From Castellaniella sp036379515 (GTDB lineage: Bacteria > Pseudomonadota > Gammaproteobacteria > Burkholderiales > Burkholderiaceae_B), in assembly GCF_036379515.1 (NCBI RefSeq), contig NZ_DASVGN010000014.1, positions 1 to 64,000 of the forward strand: a stretch of DNA of 64,000 nucleotides, read 5' to 3'. The first letter of the stretch is position 1. Each line of letters opens with the position of its first letter. Shown piece after piece: positions 34,796 through 43,876 of the stretch. The notes below the pieces were generated by a model, which was not told the origin of the DNA, did no database searches, and saw only the letters and a list, made by a program, of their open reading frames with translations. Both the position numbers and the translations under genes were made by a program.

Positions 34796-35527
34796 CTACC
34801 GTCCCAGGTACGTATCCACCACCCGCCGGTCGTGCCCCAGTTCGCTCGCAGTGCCCGACAGCACGATCTGGCCATGGTCCATCACCAGCGCGCGATCGGC
34901 ATAGGACAAACCCAGCGTCAGGCTCTGCTCGGCCAGGATCGTACTCACGCCATGTGCCTTCAGGCGCGGCAAGGTTTCGAACACCGCCTTGACAGCGATG
35001 GGCGCCAGGCCAGTGGACGGTTCATCCAGCAACAGAATCTTCGGATCGGTCATCAGGGCGCGAGCGATGGCCACCATTTGCTGCTGCCCGCCCGACATCG
35101 TGCCGGCCAGCTGCTGCGCCCGCTCTTCCAGCACCGGGAACATCTCCAGGACGCGCTGGCGCACCTCGGCGCGCCGCTCGGGCGCGCACAGGCGGCTGGC
35201 CAGGGCCAGGTGATCTGCCACTGACATCTTGGGGAACAGTTCGCGGCCGCTGGGCACGTGGCCGATACCCAGGCGGGTCACCACGTGAGGCGGCTTGCCG
35301 TGCAGCGGCGTGCCCAGCAGCCGGATCTGGCCACTACGGGCGGGCACCAGCCCGGCAATGACTCGCAGCAGCGTGGTCTTGCCAGCGCCATTGGCTCCCA
35401 GCACGACCAGTACCTCACCCGTATGCACGGAAAACGAAATGTCGCTGAGGATGGTCAGCGGCCCGAAGCCTGCGCTCACCCCCTGGACGGACAAGGCCTC
35501 GGCAGCTGCATTCTGAACCTGCGTCAT
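34796..35527 (-). CDS. Branched-chain-amino-acid-type ABC transporter ATPase (LivF-like)
   Basis: A 243-residue ATPase: Walker A GANGAGKTT, signature TMSGGQQQMVAIARALM, Walker B ILLLDEPSTGL. LivF-type, the last gene of a four-gene HAAT transporter. It starts within the stop of the fused LivM-LivG gene (ATGA). Substrate not predictable; divergent neighbours are the UGSC selenoprotein operon. Confidence 0.93.
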   Translation of the reverse strand: MTQVQNAAAEALSVQGVSAGFGPLTILSDISFSVHTGEVLVVLGANGAGKTTLLRVIAGLVPARSGQIRLLGTPLHGKPPHVVTRLGIGHVPSGRELFPKMSVADHLALASRLCAPERRAEVRQRVLEMFPVLEERAQQLAGTMSGGQQQMVAIARALMTDPKILLLDEPSTGLAPIAVKAVFETLPRLKAHGVSTILAEQSLTLGLSYADRALVMDHGQIVLSGTASELGHDRRVVDTYLGR

Positions 35528-37287
35528 GCCACGTCTCCCAGATAGGACCGGACCACCACCGGATCGTTGAGGACCTCGTCGGGCACACCGTGCGCAATCT
35601 TGTGCCCGAAATCGAGCACCAGCATGCGATCGGACAGATCCGCCACGGCCGCGATGACGTGTTCGACACAGATGACGGCGTGAACCCCCAGTTCTGGAAA
35701 GCGCCGGATGACGTTACGCACGGTTTCCTGCTCGTCGCGGGTCATGCCTGCCATGACCTCGTCGAGCAGCACCACGTCCGGCTGCACCGCCAGCACCCGG
35801 GCGATCTCGAGTTCGCGCTGGCGGCCCGGACTCAGCATGCCGGCCTGCTCGAGCTTGAGTTCCTCCAGTCCGAGAATATGCATGACTGCGGCGGAATACT
35901 CTGCGGCCCGGTGCGACTGCCGTCCATGGCGCGCCGCCACCAGCACGTTCTCCCAGACGGTGAGGTCGCCCAGCAGGCGCGGGATCTGGAAAGTACGCGC
36001 AATGCCCATGTGCACGCGGCCATACAGCGGAACGGCGGTGATGTCCTTGCCAAACAGCGAAATCTGACCCTCGCTGATGGGCACGGCACCCGTAATGGCA
36101 TTGAACAAGGTGGTCTTGCCAGCGCCGTTGGCTCCGATCACGCACAGGATCTCGCCTTCGTTCACTTCGAACGACACTTTGTTCACCGCAACGTGGCCGC
36201 CGAAGCGGACGCTGACATCCCGTACCTGCAGGACCGGCCGCGCAGTGACCACCTCCAGAGCCGTGCTTGAAACGGCCGGCGCCAGTCGCTCGATGTCAGC
36301 GGGGAAGGTTTCCGGCACGCGCACCGGCTTGCGCACCAGGTGCCCGCCCAGCCGATTGATGAGCGACACGACGCCGCCGGGCAGGCGCAGCACGACGACG
36401 ATCACGATCAGGCCGTATAGGGCGAGCTTGATGGCCGGCACTTTGACAAGCAGCACCTCGGCCACGGCCATCAGGACGGCAGCGCCGATGAGTGGCCCCC
36501 ACAGCGTACCGATGCCGCCAAACAGCACGAACACGATCGTGAGCAGATCCATGGTCGGGTCGAAGGCGCTGGGCGGATCGATGTAACTGCGGTTCCAGGC
36601 CACCAGCCCGCCGGCAATGGCGGGAAACAGGGCACTGAGGGCAAAGACCAGTGTCTTCACCTTGTTGGTGGGCACCCCCAATGCCAGTGCCGCGTCTTCG
36701 TCTTCCCGCACGCTCATGGCGTCCAGCCCGAAGCCGGATTTCTCGATGAAAAGGTTGGCCGCAAACGCAGCCACACCGGTCAACAGCATGATCCCGTAGA
36801 CCGCCACAGGCGTCAGGTCGCCGCTGATGACCGTGCCCCCGGCCCCGCCCGGAAATTGCCAGTCGGTGAAGATTGTCTCCATGATGCGCGCCAACCCCAG
36901 CATGCCCAGGGCAAACAGGATGCCGCGCAGGCGCAGCATGATGGGGCCCACGAGCACCGCCACGGCGACGGAGACCATGCCGCCCACGAACACCGAAAGG
37001 TACCAGGGCACAGCTGTGTGCATCACCAGCATGGCGGTGGCATAGGCCCCGATGCCGAAGAACGCGACGTGGCCAAAGGAAAGATAGCCGGTATAGCCGG
37101 CCAGCAGGTTCCAGCTATAGGCCAGGATCACGGCCTGGATGATGTCGGTGGCAAACTGGATCGTGTAGGCCGAGCCATAGGCCGGAACCGCCAATCCGAC
37201 GACGCACAGGACAATGACCATCCCGATGGCGGGCAACGGCACTCTGCGTGAATGCGAGGGTGAAACCTTGGACTCGGATGAGCTCAT
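35524..37287 (-). CDS. Fused ABC permease-ATPase (LivM-LivG fusion)
   Basis: A 587-residue fusion. Residues about 1-330 are a LivM-type permease with 8-10 hydrophobic segments (AYSWNLLAGYTGYLSFGHVA is the conserved loop). Residues about 350-587 are a LivG-type ATPase with Walker A GANGAGKTT, signature LSPGRQRELEIARVL (LSGGQ variant) and Walker B VVLLDEVMAG. Fusion of these two HAAT subunits is known in other bacteria. There is no stop or frame change between the two halves. Confidence 0.93.
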   Translation of the reverse strand: MSSSESKVSPSHSRRVPLPAIGMVIVLCVVGLAVPAYGSAYTIQFATDIIQAVILAYSWNLLAGYTGYLSFGHVAFFGIGAYATAMLVMHTAVPWYLSVFVGGMVSVAVAVLVGPIMLRLRGILFALGMLGLARIMETIFTDWQFPGGAGGTVISGDLTPVAVYGIMLLTGVAAFAANLFIEKSGFGLDAMSVREDEDAALALGVPTNKVKTLVFALSALFPAIAGGLVAWNRSYIDPPSAFDPTMDLLTIVFVLFGGIGTLWGPLIGAAVLMAVAEVLLVKVPAIKLALYGLIVIVVVLRLPGGVVSLINRLGGHLVRKPVRVPETFPADIERLAPAVSSTALEVVTARPVLQVRDVSVRFGGHVAVNKVSFEVNEGEILCVIGANGAGKTTLFNAITGAVPISEGQISLFGKDITAVPLYGRVHMGIARTFQIPRLLGDLTVWENVLVAARHGRQSHRAAEYSAAVMHILGLEELKLEQAGMLSPGRQRELEIARVLAVQPDVVLLDEVMAGMTRDEQETVRNVIRRFPELGVHAVICVEHVIAAVADLSDRMLVLDFGHKIAHGVPDEVLNDPVVVRSYLGDVA

Positions 37288-37346
37288 GCAGCTTCCTTGA
37301 TACGCAACGACCGACGGCGCCGATGGCAGCCCTCGGGTTCAGATTT

Positions 37347-38216
37347 TCAGGCGGACCGCTGTATGCCCCTGGGCCACAACACCATGACCGCAATCAGCAG
37401 GACAAAAGGAAGCACGGCCTCGACGTTGCCGCCCAGCAGATAGCCCACCGCGGCCTGCACCACCCCCAGGCCGAAGGCAGCTACCGTGGCACCGCGATAG
37501 CTGCCCAGCCCCCCCAGCGCGATGACCACGAAGGCCAGGATCGTGAGGCTATCGGACGACGAAGCCGACATGGGTTGCACCATGATGAGCAGGGCACCGG
37601 CGACAGCCGCCAAGGCCACCCCCAGCGCAAAGGCCACCGCTCGCACTCGGCCTACATCAATGCCGCAGGACTGCGCCCCGATGGTGCTCTGCGAGGCCGC
37701 CAGCAAGGACTTGCCGATGTACGTGTACTTGAGCCCGAAATACAGCAGCAGCGTGATGGCGACGGCAAACGCCGCCGTGAGCAGCAGCGCCGCGCTGACA
37801 ATGACTCCGCCCACATTGAAGGTGCGCTGCAGAAAGGGCACGGACATGTAGTCCGTCCCGAAGGACACCAGGGCAATCTGCGTCAGCACGTAGTTCAGAC
37901 CGAAGGTCACGATGAGGCTCAGCAGCTCGGACTGGCGCCCCTTGCCCATCAGAGGCTCGATGATGAAGGGCTCGAGCAGGCCGCCCAGAATGGCCCCACC
38001 CACGAAGACGATGGGCAACGCTATCAGCGGCTGCAGCCCCAGGTGATTGACGGCCCAGAAGGTGAAGAGCCCGGCGATGACGACGAAGCCGCCATGCGCG
38101 AGGTTCACGACTTTCATGACCCCGAAGATCAGGTTGAGGCTTTGCGCCACCAGCACATAGGTGCCGCCCAGCAACAGGCCGTTGACCAGAATCTGCAAAG
38201 CTGTCGCTGCCGACAT
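37347..38216 (-). CDS. Branched-chain-amino-acid-type ABC transporter permease (LivH-like)
   Basis: A 289-residue inner-membrane permease with about eight hydrophobic segments and the conserved NGLLLGGTYVLVAQSLNLIF and MKVVNLAHGGFVVIAGL segments of LivH. Pairs with the LivM half of the downstream fusion. Located 124 bases after the substrate-binding-protein gene. Confidence 0.92.
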   Translation of the reverse strand: MSAATALQILVNGLLLGGTYVLVAQSLNLIFGVMKVVNLAHGGFVVIAGLFTFWAVNHLGLQPLIALPIVFVGGAILGGLLEPFIIEPLMGKGRQSELLSLIVTFGLNYVLTQIALVSFGTDYMSVPFLQRTFNVGGVIVSAALLLTAAFAVAITLLLYFGLKYTYIGKSLLAASQSTIGAQSCGIDVGRVRAVAFALGVALAAVAGALLIMVQPMSASSSDSLTILAFVVIALGGLGSYRGATVAAFGLGVVQAAVGYLLGGNVEAVLPFVLLIAVMVLWPRGIQRSA

Positions 38217-38340
38217 GGGCGCTGCCCCTCGCCTGATGAAAACCCGCAGCTCGCGGGCCTGTCTTCAAATGGACCATGCGCCATGCGCCGTGCAGACTCT
38301 CGGGCCTGACACGACGCGCGGAGCACGGGTAGTCAGCTCC

Positions 38341-39531
38341 TTACTGGCCCGTATAAGGAATCTCGGGCTTGGCTTGTGCACTTTCAGGCGGCGTGATGAG
38401 CTTGAGCTGGCCGTTTTGCACCTGCACCATTTCCATCAACAGCCCCAGTTCGCGGCCGTTCTTGTTCACCTTGGAAGGCCCCTGTACCGTATCGACGGAA
38501 TGGTTCAGCATCCAGTCCCGCAGCTTGGCCTGATCCAGGCCCTTGGTGGCCGCGACCGCCTTGCCCAGTACGTAGATGGCGCTGTAACCTGCCGCCGAGT
38601 GGTAGGTGGGTTCCTTGCCGTCAAACATCTTCTTGTACGCCGCGATGAATTCCTGATTGCCGGCGGTCTTGTAAGTAGGCCACCACGAGGTGTTGGAGAA
38701 GATGCGGTTGGCCAGCGGGCCGACGTCCTTGGTGAAAGACGCTGACACCGGTCCGATGGTGGATCCCAGGAACTTGGGCGCGAAGCCTTGTGCATGCAGC
38801 GCTTTTACGATGCCGACAGAATCCGGGTAGTACGTGCAGGTGATGACTACGTCGGGCTTGGCATTCTTGGTGGCCAGTGCCATGCCGTTGAAATCGGCCG
38901 ATGCCATGGAATACGTAGCCTTGTACACCACGTTCATGCCCAGCTTCTTGGCCTGGTCGACGCGAGCGTCATAGCAGGCCAGCGAGAACGTGGATTGCAG
39001 CCCCAGCACGGCCACCGTCTTGGCGCCATGCTCTTTGGCCAACGGCAGCAACTGCTCCAGGTACCCCAGCGAACTGGCCAGGCCCTGGATGGCCCAGTGA
39101 TTGCTGGAATTGAAGATGGACGGGTCCGACGCCTCGGGCTCGATCGCGGCGAACTTGTATTTGTTGAACAGTGGGGTTACGGCCTTGCTGATGCCACTGG
39201 AATACGGGCCGACCAGCAGATTGGCGTGATCTTCGGTGATCAGACGCGTGTACAGCCGCACGGCCGTACCAGGCTGGCTTTCGTCATCGTAGGTCTTGAG
39301 CTCCAGCTTGCGCCCCAGCCAGCCGCCCGCATCATTGGCCTGCTGCACGGCCAGCTTCATCCCCATCAGGTTTTCTGTGGCGTCCGCCGACAAGGGACCC
39401 GTATCGGAACTGGTGGCACCGATGATGATGGGAGAAGCCGCCATGCTGGGCACTGGGGCTACGGCCAGCCCGACCAGGGCGGCCGCCACGGGCCATAGAG
39501 TCTTGCGGCCGATTCTGTGAAGAATACTCAT
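38341..39531 (-). CDS. ABC transporter periplasmic substrate-binding protein (LivJ/K-type)
   Basis: A 396-residue Periplas_BP_6 protein with a signal peptide (residues 1-31, WPVAAALVGLAVAPVPSMAA), then PIIIGATSSDTGPLSADATE and VQQANDAGGWLGRKLELKTY, typical of HAAT receptors. First gene of the transporter operon. It is divergent from the UGSC operon, 289 bases away, suggesting that its ligand may be the substrate of that system (inference). No gene is seen in 39532-39820. Confidence 0.92.
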   Translation of the reverse strand: MSILHRIGRKTLWPVAAALVGLAVAPVPSMAASPIIIGATSSDTGPLSADATENLMGMKLAVQQANDAGGWLGRKLELKTYDDESQPGTAVRLYTRLITEDHANLLVGPYSSGISKAVTPLFNKYKFAAIEPEASDPSIFNSSNHWAIQGLASSLGYLEQLLPLAKEHGAKTVAVLGLQSTFSLACYDARVDQAKKLGMNVVYKATYSMASADFNGMALATKNAKPDVVITCTYYPDSVGIVKALHAQGFAPKFLGSTIGPVSASFTKDVGPLANRIFSNTSWWPTYKTAGNQEFIAAYKKMFDGKEPTYHSAAGYSAIYVLGKAVAATKGLDQAKLRDWMLNHSVDTVQGPSKVNKNGRELGLLMEMVQVQNGQLKLITPPESAQAKPEIPYTGQ

Positions 39532-39820
39532 TTTGTCTACCTCCGAAGGCCACTGGTGTCGCCCGGCGACCGTAATGTTTTCACGACCTATGGCTCCAGA
39601 AACCGCCGAAGATGACAGCGCGCTTAAAGGGCAAAATCAGAAATATCGCGTCTTGTCAAATTAGCTGTTGGTCACAAGCATTGTCAAGAAAACCGCTCTT
39701 TCTGAATACTGTAGTGAGTGTTTACGAAATCGCAATTGAAGTCCTGGACGCGTGCACGACAATAGGACCATCGTGGGTTCCCGTTACGCGGGACGCCCTC
39801 TCCACTCAGGAGACCTGCGC

Positions 39821-40870
39821 ATGGCCGAAGCATCTTTGTCCAGCACCGTCCTCGAAGTCGACGACGCCTTCGAGGCCAACGAGCTCTACCAGCGCAACGG
39901 CTGGACCGATGGGTTGCCCATCGTGGCGCCCACAGAAGCGCGCGTGCAGGCATTCGTGCAAGCCATGGGGCTGGATCCCGCAGACGTCATCGGCACCGAA
40001 CCTGTACGGCGGCGCCACATCAGCGCTGAAAAAGTAGCCATCGCAGCCGTCATGGCTGGATGTCTGCCCGAGTACATGCCCGTGGTGCGGGCCATGGTCC
40101 AGGCCATGTGCGAACCACAGTTCGGGCTGCACGGATGCACGGCAAGCACGGGTGGCGCCGCGCCGCTGGTGATCGTGAACGGGCCCATCCGCCGCCAGCT
40201 CGGCATGAATGCCACGCACAATGCACTGGCCAACGCATGCCGCGCCAACGCCAGTATCGGCCGCACCGTGCGCCTGCTGCTGATCAACGTCCTGGGCAGT
40301 GTGCCGGGTCAGCTGGACCGGGCTACGCTGGGGCACCCCGGCAAGTTCACCTTCTGCATCGCGGAAGACGAAGAAGACAGCGCATGGGTGCCGCTGGCAC
40401 AAGAACGCGGCGTACCCGTCGGCACCTCGGCGGTCACGGTGCTGTCCGTGGAATCCCCCCACCAGGTCATGAACGAGTGGACACGAGACCCCGAAGAGCT
40501 GCTGGACACCTATTGCGCCTCGATGCGCAGCAACATGCTGGAATACTCGATCTGGGAAGGCAATTACGCCATGATCGTGGCTCCGCAGCACCGCGAGGTC
40601 TTCAATGCGGCCGGCTGGACCAAACAGGACATTCGCCGCTACGCGTTCGAGCATGCCCAGGTGCAGCGCCGGCAATGGCGCGACGTGGGCAAGGCTGCCG
40701 TGGCGGGCCGCAAGGATGAAGAACGAATCTACAAGGCTTTGCGCACCCCCGAGGACTTGCTCGTGGTTGCCGCCGGGGGGCCTGCCGGGGGATTTGGCGT
40801 GATTGCGCCTCCCTGGTATGGAAAGAAATCACTGGCCGTCACCACCCCCATCCAGACGACCGCCCCATGA
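39821..40870 (+). CDS. Conserved hypothetical protein of the UGSC operon
   Basis: A 349-residue cytoplasmic protein; ATG 39821 follows AGGAGA. The motif NGWTDGLPIVAPTEARVQAF near the N terminus belongs to an uncharacterised family (WTDGLPxVxPT) often met, as I recall, beside UGSC genes. Other notable segments are MCEPQFGLHGCTASTGGAAP with two cysteines, NGPIRRQLGMNATHNALANA and PGKFTFCIAEDEE. No known catalytic motif, signal peptide or membrane segment. First gene of an operon with the selenoprotein 10 bases downstream; the two probably form a complex or act in sequence. Confidence 0.75.
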   Translation: MAEASLSSTVLEVDDAFEANELYQRNGWTDGLPIVAPTEARVQAFVQAMGLDPADVIGTEPVRRRHISAEKVAIAAVMAGCLPEYMPVVRAMVQAMCEPQFGLHGCTASTGGAAPLVIVNGPIRRQLGMNATHNALANACRANASIGRTVRLLLINVLGSVPGQLDRATLGHPGKFTFCIAEDEEDSAWVPLAQERGVPVGTSAVTVLSVESPHQVMNEWTRDPEELLDTYCASMRSNMLEYSIWEGNYAMIVAPQHREVFNAAGWTKQDIRRYAFEHAQVQRRQWRDVGKAAVAGRKDEERIYKALRTPEDLLVVAAGGPAGGFGVIAPPWYGKKSLAVTTPIQTTAP

Positions 40871-40879
40871 GGAGCACCT

Positions 40880-41413
40880 ATGACACTCAGAGTACTGGAT
40901 CCCACGCTATCCGCCGATGACGGGGACTTTCACCCCGCAGCACCGCTGGACTCCCTGAAAGGGTCCGTCATCGGCATGATCGACAACGCCAAGATCGGCA
41001 CGGAAAAGCTGTTCGACGCCCTCGCTGAAAGGCTGAGGGCCGACTACGGCGTGCGCGAGTTCCTGCGGGTGCGAAAACCCGATGCCACCAAGCCGGTACC
41101 GGCAGCCATGCTGGCCAGTATTGCAGGCGCCGACGCCATCATCGCCGGCATTGGTGACTGAGGCTCTTGCTCGTCGTGCAGTCTGCATGACGCCATTGCG
41201 GCCGAACGGTTGGGGATTCCCGCCGTCGGCATCATGACGGACCGGTTCGTCCGCAGCGCGCAGCTGATGGCAGAACTCAACGGCGTGACGGGGTATCCGT
41301 TTGCCGTGATCAGCCACCCGATCGCCAACAACAGCGACGAAATCCTGCGCGAAAAGGCAAAGACCGCCGTCACCCACATCGTGGCGCTTCTCATCGAACG
41401 AGACCCGCCCTGA
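40880..41413 (+). CDS. UGSC-family selenoprotein (in-frame TGA at 41159-41161 read as selenocysteine)
   Basis: A 177-residue protein read through one TGA. The frame 40880-41158 continues in the same phase past TGA to a TGA stop at 41411, with no other interruption. Around it the product reads AIIAGIGD-Sec94-GSCSSCSLHDA, the UGSC redox motif after which the family is named. The downstream half (LGIPAVGIMTDRFVRSAQLM and on) is normal coding sequence. A SECIS-like hairpin begins 11 bases after the TGA, and selC, selA and selB follow in the same cluster, so selenocysteine insertion is very well supported. The enzyme activity is unknown; Sec-Gly-Ser-Cys suggests thiol/selenol redox or reductive chemistry. 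Conventional gene callers would stop at 41161. Confidence 0.92.
41172..41192 (+). promoter_or_regulatory. Bacterial SECIS-like hairpin
   Basis: CGTCGTGCA pairs with TGCATGACG (nine pairs, one G-U) across a three-base GTC loop. The loop lies 20-22 bases after the TGA, the place where bacterial SECIS loops sit to recruit SelB. The stem is within the coding region. Confidence 0.75.
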
Positions 41414-41436
41414 CTGCACCAGGAGAATCTGAAAAC

Positions 41437-42360
41437 ATGACTGAACCCTGCGACGTCATCATCATTGGGGCGGGTATCGCCGGGTTGACGTGCGCGGGAG
41501 AGCTCGTGGCGGCAGGCCTGAGCGTCACGCAGTTCGAACCCGGCTTCCCGGGCGGTCTGGTGATCAACGTCAACGAACTCTCGGACTTCGAACCGGCAAA
41601 CGGCCTGTCTGGCATGGACTATGCGGCCACACTGGCGGTACGCAACCGGAAAGCAGGGGTGCGCAGCGTGCCGGATGCCGTCACGGCCATGCAGGTCAAT
41701 GGCAACGTTTTCGACGTGACAGCAGGTGACGCAACGTTCACCGCCCGCTTCGTAGTCGTGGCCAGCGGCGCGCATCTGCAGAAACTGCAGATCCCCGGGG
41801 CCGCGGAATTCGAGGGCTTGGGCGTGTCGGAATGCGCCGACTGCGACGCCCCTCTGTACACCGGTGCGAGCGTGGCCATCGCAGGCGACGGGCCCTGGGC
41901 CGTACAGGATGCTTTGCTGCTGGCGCGGGAATGCGCCACGGTCCATCTGGTGTGCGCGTCCGAACGGCTTCAGGCGCCCGACGCGGCACAGCGCCCGATC
42001 GAGGCCGCCCCCAACGTCGAGCTGCACACCCACACGACTGTTGCTGCCGTGCTGGGCAACGACCAGGGGGTCACAGGCGTGCGCCTGCAGGACACGCGGG
42101 CCACTACCACCGCGCTGCAGGACCTGCCGGTCGCAGCCCTCTTCGTCATGACGGGGCTGGTCCCCAATAGCGAAATCGCCCCTCCAACCGTCGCTCGGGA
42201 CGACACTGGCGCGTTGCACACCAACGAACACCGCGAAACCGCGCTTCCCGGCCTCTGGGCCATCGGCCAGGTGCGCGCCGGATTCGGGGGCGGGCTTACA
42301 CAGGCTTTGGAAGACGCTCGGCACGCTGCCCTCGGCATTCAGGCGCGTGCTCGATCATGA
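41437..42360 (+). CDS. Thioredoxin-reductase-like FAD/NAD(P) oxidoreductase
   Basis: A 307-residue pyridine-nucleotide-disulfide oxidoreductase: FAD motif IIIGAGIAGLTCAGELVAAG at the N terminus, CADC (in SECADCDAP) at the place of the thioredoxin-reductase CxxC, a degenerate NAD(P) motif GDGPWAVQDALLLA, and a C-terminal AIGQVRAGFGGGLTQALEDA. It lies 23 bases after the selenoprotein gene, so it is the natural electron donor for the UGSC protein or its partner. The second GxGxxA motif is weaker than in housekeeping TrxB. Confidence 0.85.
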   Translation: MTEPCDVIIIGAGIAGLTCAGELVAAGLSVTQFEPGFPGGLVINVNELSDFEPANGLSGMDYAATLAVRNRKAGVRSVPDAVTAMQVNGNVFDVTAGDATFTARFVVVASGAHLQKLQIPGAAEFEGLGVSECADCDAPLYTGASVAIAGDGPWAVQDALLLARECATVHLVCASERLQAPDAAQRPIEAAPNVELHTHTTVAAVLGNDQGVTGVRLQDTRATTTALQDLPVAALFVMTGLVPNSEIAPPTVARDDTGALHTNEHRETALPGLWAIGQVRAGFGGGLTQALEDARHAALGIQARARS

Positions 42361-42367
42361 TTTCCCA

Positions 42368-42463
42368 GGAAGGGAATCGTCCCCGGTGGGGCGGCCGGAC
42401 TTCAAACCCGGTTGAGGCTGCCTGGCAGTCTTTCGTGGGTTCGACTCCCACTCCCTTCCGCCA
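42368..42463 (+). tRNA. selC: tRNA-Sec (anticodon TCA)
   Basis: A 96-nt selenocysteine tRNA including encoded CCA. The acceptor is eight perfect pairs (GGAAGGGA / TCCCTTCC) with discriminator G; the anticodon TCA is at 42402-42404 in CTTCAAA; the D stem is long, as in tRNA-Sec; a long variable arm (about 42413-42435) and T loop TTCGACT follow. The closing pair of the anticodon stem is A-C. It sits 7 bases after the reductase gene and 18 before selA, so it may be cut from a polycistronic transcript. Confidence 0.95.
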
Positions 42464-42481
42464 ACCCACACCGCCCCTTGC

Positions 42482-43876
42482 ATGAAAGCCCCTCGCGATC
42501 CGCGTCGGCAGATTCCGTCCGTAGACGCGCTCCTGCGCGAGCCGGCCTTCCTGCACCTGATCGCGCACCACGGCCGCACACAAGTGCTGGCCTGCCTCCG
42601 CGACGTGCTGCACCAGGCCCGGACCCAGCCCGCAACCGAAGGAGCGATTTCGGCGCAATCCTGCGCCAGCCACTGCGCGGCGCGCCTGCAGGCCCTCAAC
42701 CAAACCGCCCTTCGGCCCGTCTTCAACCTGTCGGGCGTGGTGCTGCACACCAACCTGGGCCGTTCTCCGCTGCCTGCGACCGCCATCGAAGCCGTAACGC
42801 GCGCCATGGCGCAACCGATCACCCTCGAATACGACCTGGACACGGGTTCGCGCGGCAAACGCGACCAGTCTGTGGAATCCCTTCTGCAGACTCTGACGGG
42901 GGCGGAGGCCGCGCTGGTCGTCAACAACAATGCCGCTGCCGTCTTCCTGGCCCTCAATACCTTGGCGTCGGGACGCGAGACGCTGGTATCACGCGGAGAA
43001 CTGGTCGAAATCGGCGGCTCATTCCGCATCCCCGACATTCTGAGGCGCGCCGGCACCACCCTGGTCGAAGTCGGTACCACCAACCGCACCCATCTGGCCG
43101 ACTACGAGGCCGCCCTCACGCCTGCCACGGCCGTGCTGATGAAGGTGCACGCCAGCAACTACCGCATCCAGGGATACACCTGTGCCGTCGACGAAGCGGC
43201 ACTGGCGCCACTGGCGCACCGCCACGGGCTACCGCTCATCACGGATCTGGGCAGTGGCAGCCTGATCGACCTGGAACACCACGGCCTGCCGCACGAACCC
43301 ACACCCCGGGAAAAGCTCGCCCAAGGAGCAGACCTGGTCACCTTCAGCGGCGACAAGCTGCTGGGAGGGCCGCAGGCCGGCCTCATCGTGGGCCGCAAGG
43401 CGTGGGTGGAGCCGTTGCGCCGCAACCCGCTCAAGCGCGCACTGCGCGCTGGCAAGATGACACTTGCCGCCCTGGAGGCCGTGTTGCGTCTCTACCTGCA
43501 CCCCGAGGCGATAGCCCACGAATTGCCTACGCTGCGCCTGCTCACCCGCTCTGCGGCGGACATCCAGGAGCAGGCCGAACGGCTCCTGCCGCCGGTGCGC
43601 ACGGCGCTGGGTGTGCGCTGCCACGTCGAAATCGTGGCCGTCACTTCCCAGATGGGCAGCGGTTCGCTCCCCACTGAAGGCATCCAGAGCCATGCGCTCA
43701 AAATCGGCTCCCGGGATGCACAGGCTCTGGCGCGCGCTTTTCGCGCCCTGCCCATCCCCGTCATCGGACGCGTCCACGACGGCAGCCTGTATCTGGACCT
43801 GCGCTGCCTGGACCCGGACCGCGAGCGGGCGTTCCTGGATCAACTGGCACTGCCACCCATGGGGAGTGCATCTTGA
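42482..43876 (+). CDS. selA: L-seryl-tRNA(Sec) selenium transferase
   Basis: A 464-residue PLP enzyme that converts seryl-tRNA(Sec) to selenocysteinyl-tRNA(Sec) using selenophosphate. Landmarks: RQIPSVDALL at the N terminus, PVFNLSGVVLHTNLGRSPL, ALVVNNNAAAVFLAL, DLGSGSLIDLEHHGLPHEPT and the PLP lysine in TFSGDKLLGGPQAGLIVG. Length matches E. coli SelA (463). It is followed by selB with a 4-base overlap. Confidence 0.97.
   Translation: MKAPRDPRRQIPSVDALLREPAFLHLIAHHGRTQVLACLRDVLHQARTQPATEGAISAQSCASHCAARLQALNQTALRPVFNLSGVVLHTNLGRSPLPATAIEAVTRAMAQPITLEYDLDTGSRGKRDQSVESLLQTLTGAEAALVVNNNAAAVFLALNTLASGRETLVSRGELVEIGGSFRIPDILRRAGTTLVEVGTTNRTHLADYEAALTPATAVLMKVHASNYRIQGYTCAVDEAALAPLAHRHGLPLITDLGSGSLIDLEHHGLPHEPTPREKLAQGADLVTFSGDKLLGGPQAGLIVGRKAWVEPLRRNPLKRALRAGKMTLAALEAVLRLYLHPEAIAHELPTLRLLTRSAADIQEQAERLLPPVRTALGVRCHVEIVAVTSQMGSGSLPTEGIQSHALKIGSRDAQALARAFRALPIPVIGRVHDGSLYLDLRCLDPDRERAFLDQLALPPMGSAS

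Noticed and set aside
40880..41161. A stand-alone 93-residue protein ending at TGA 41161 and a second ORF from 41210
   Set aside because: Both are in the same frame, the motif across the TGA is UGSC, and Sec-decoding genes are adjacent, so one selenoprotein gene is far more likely.
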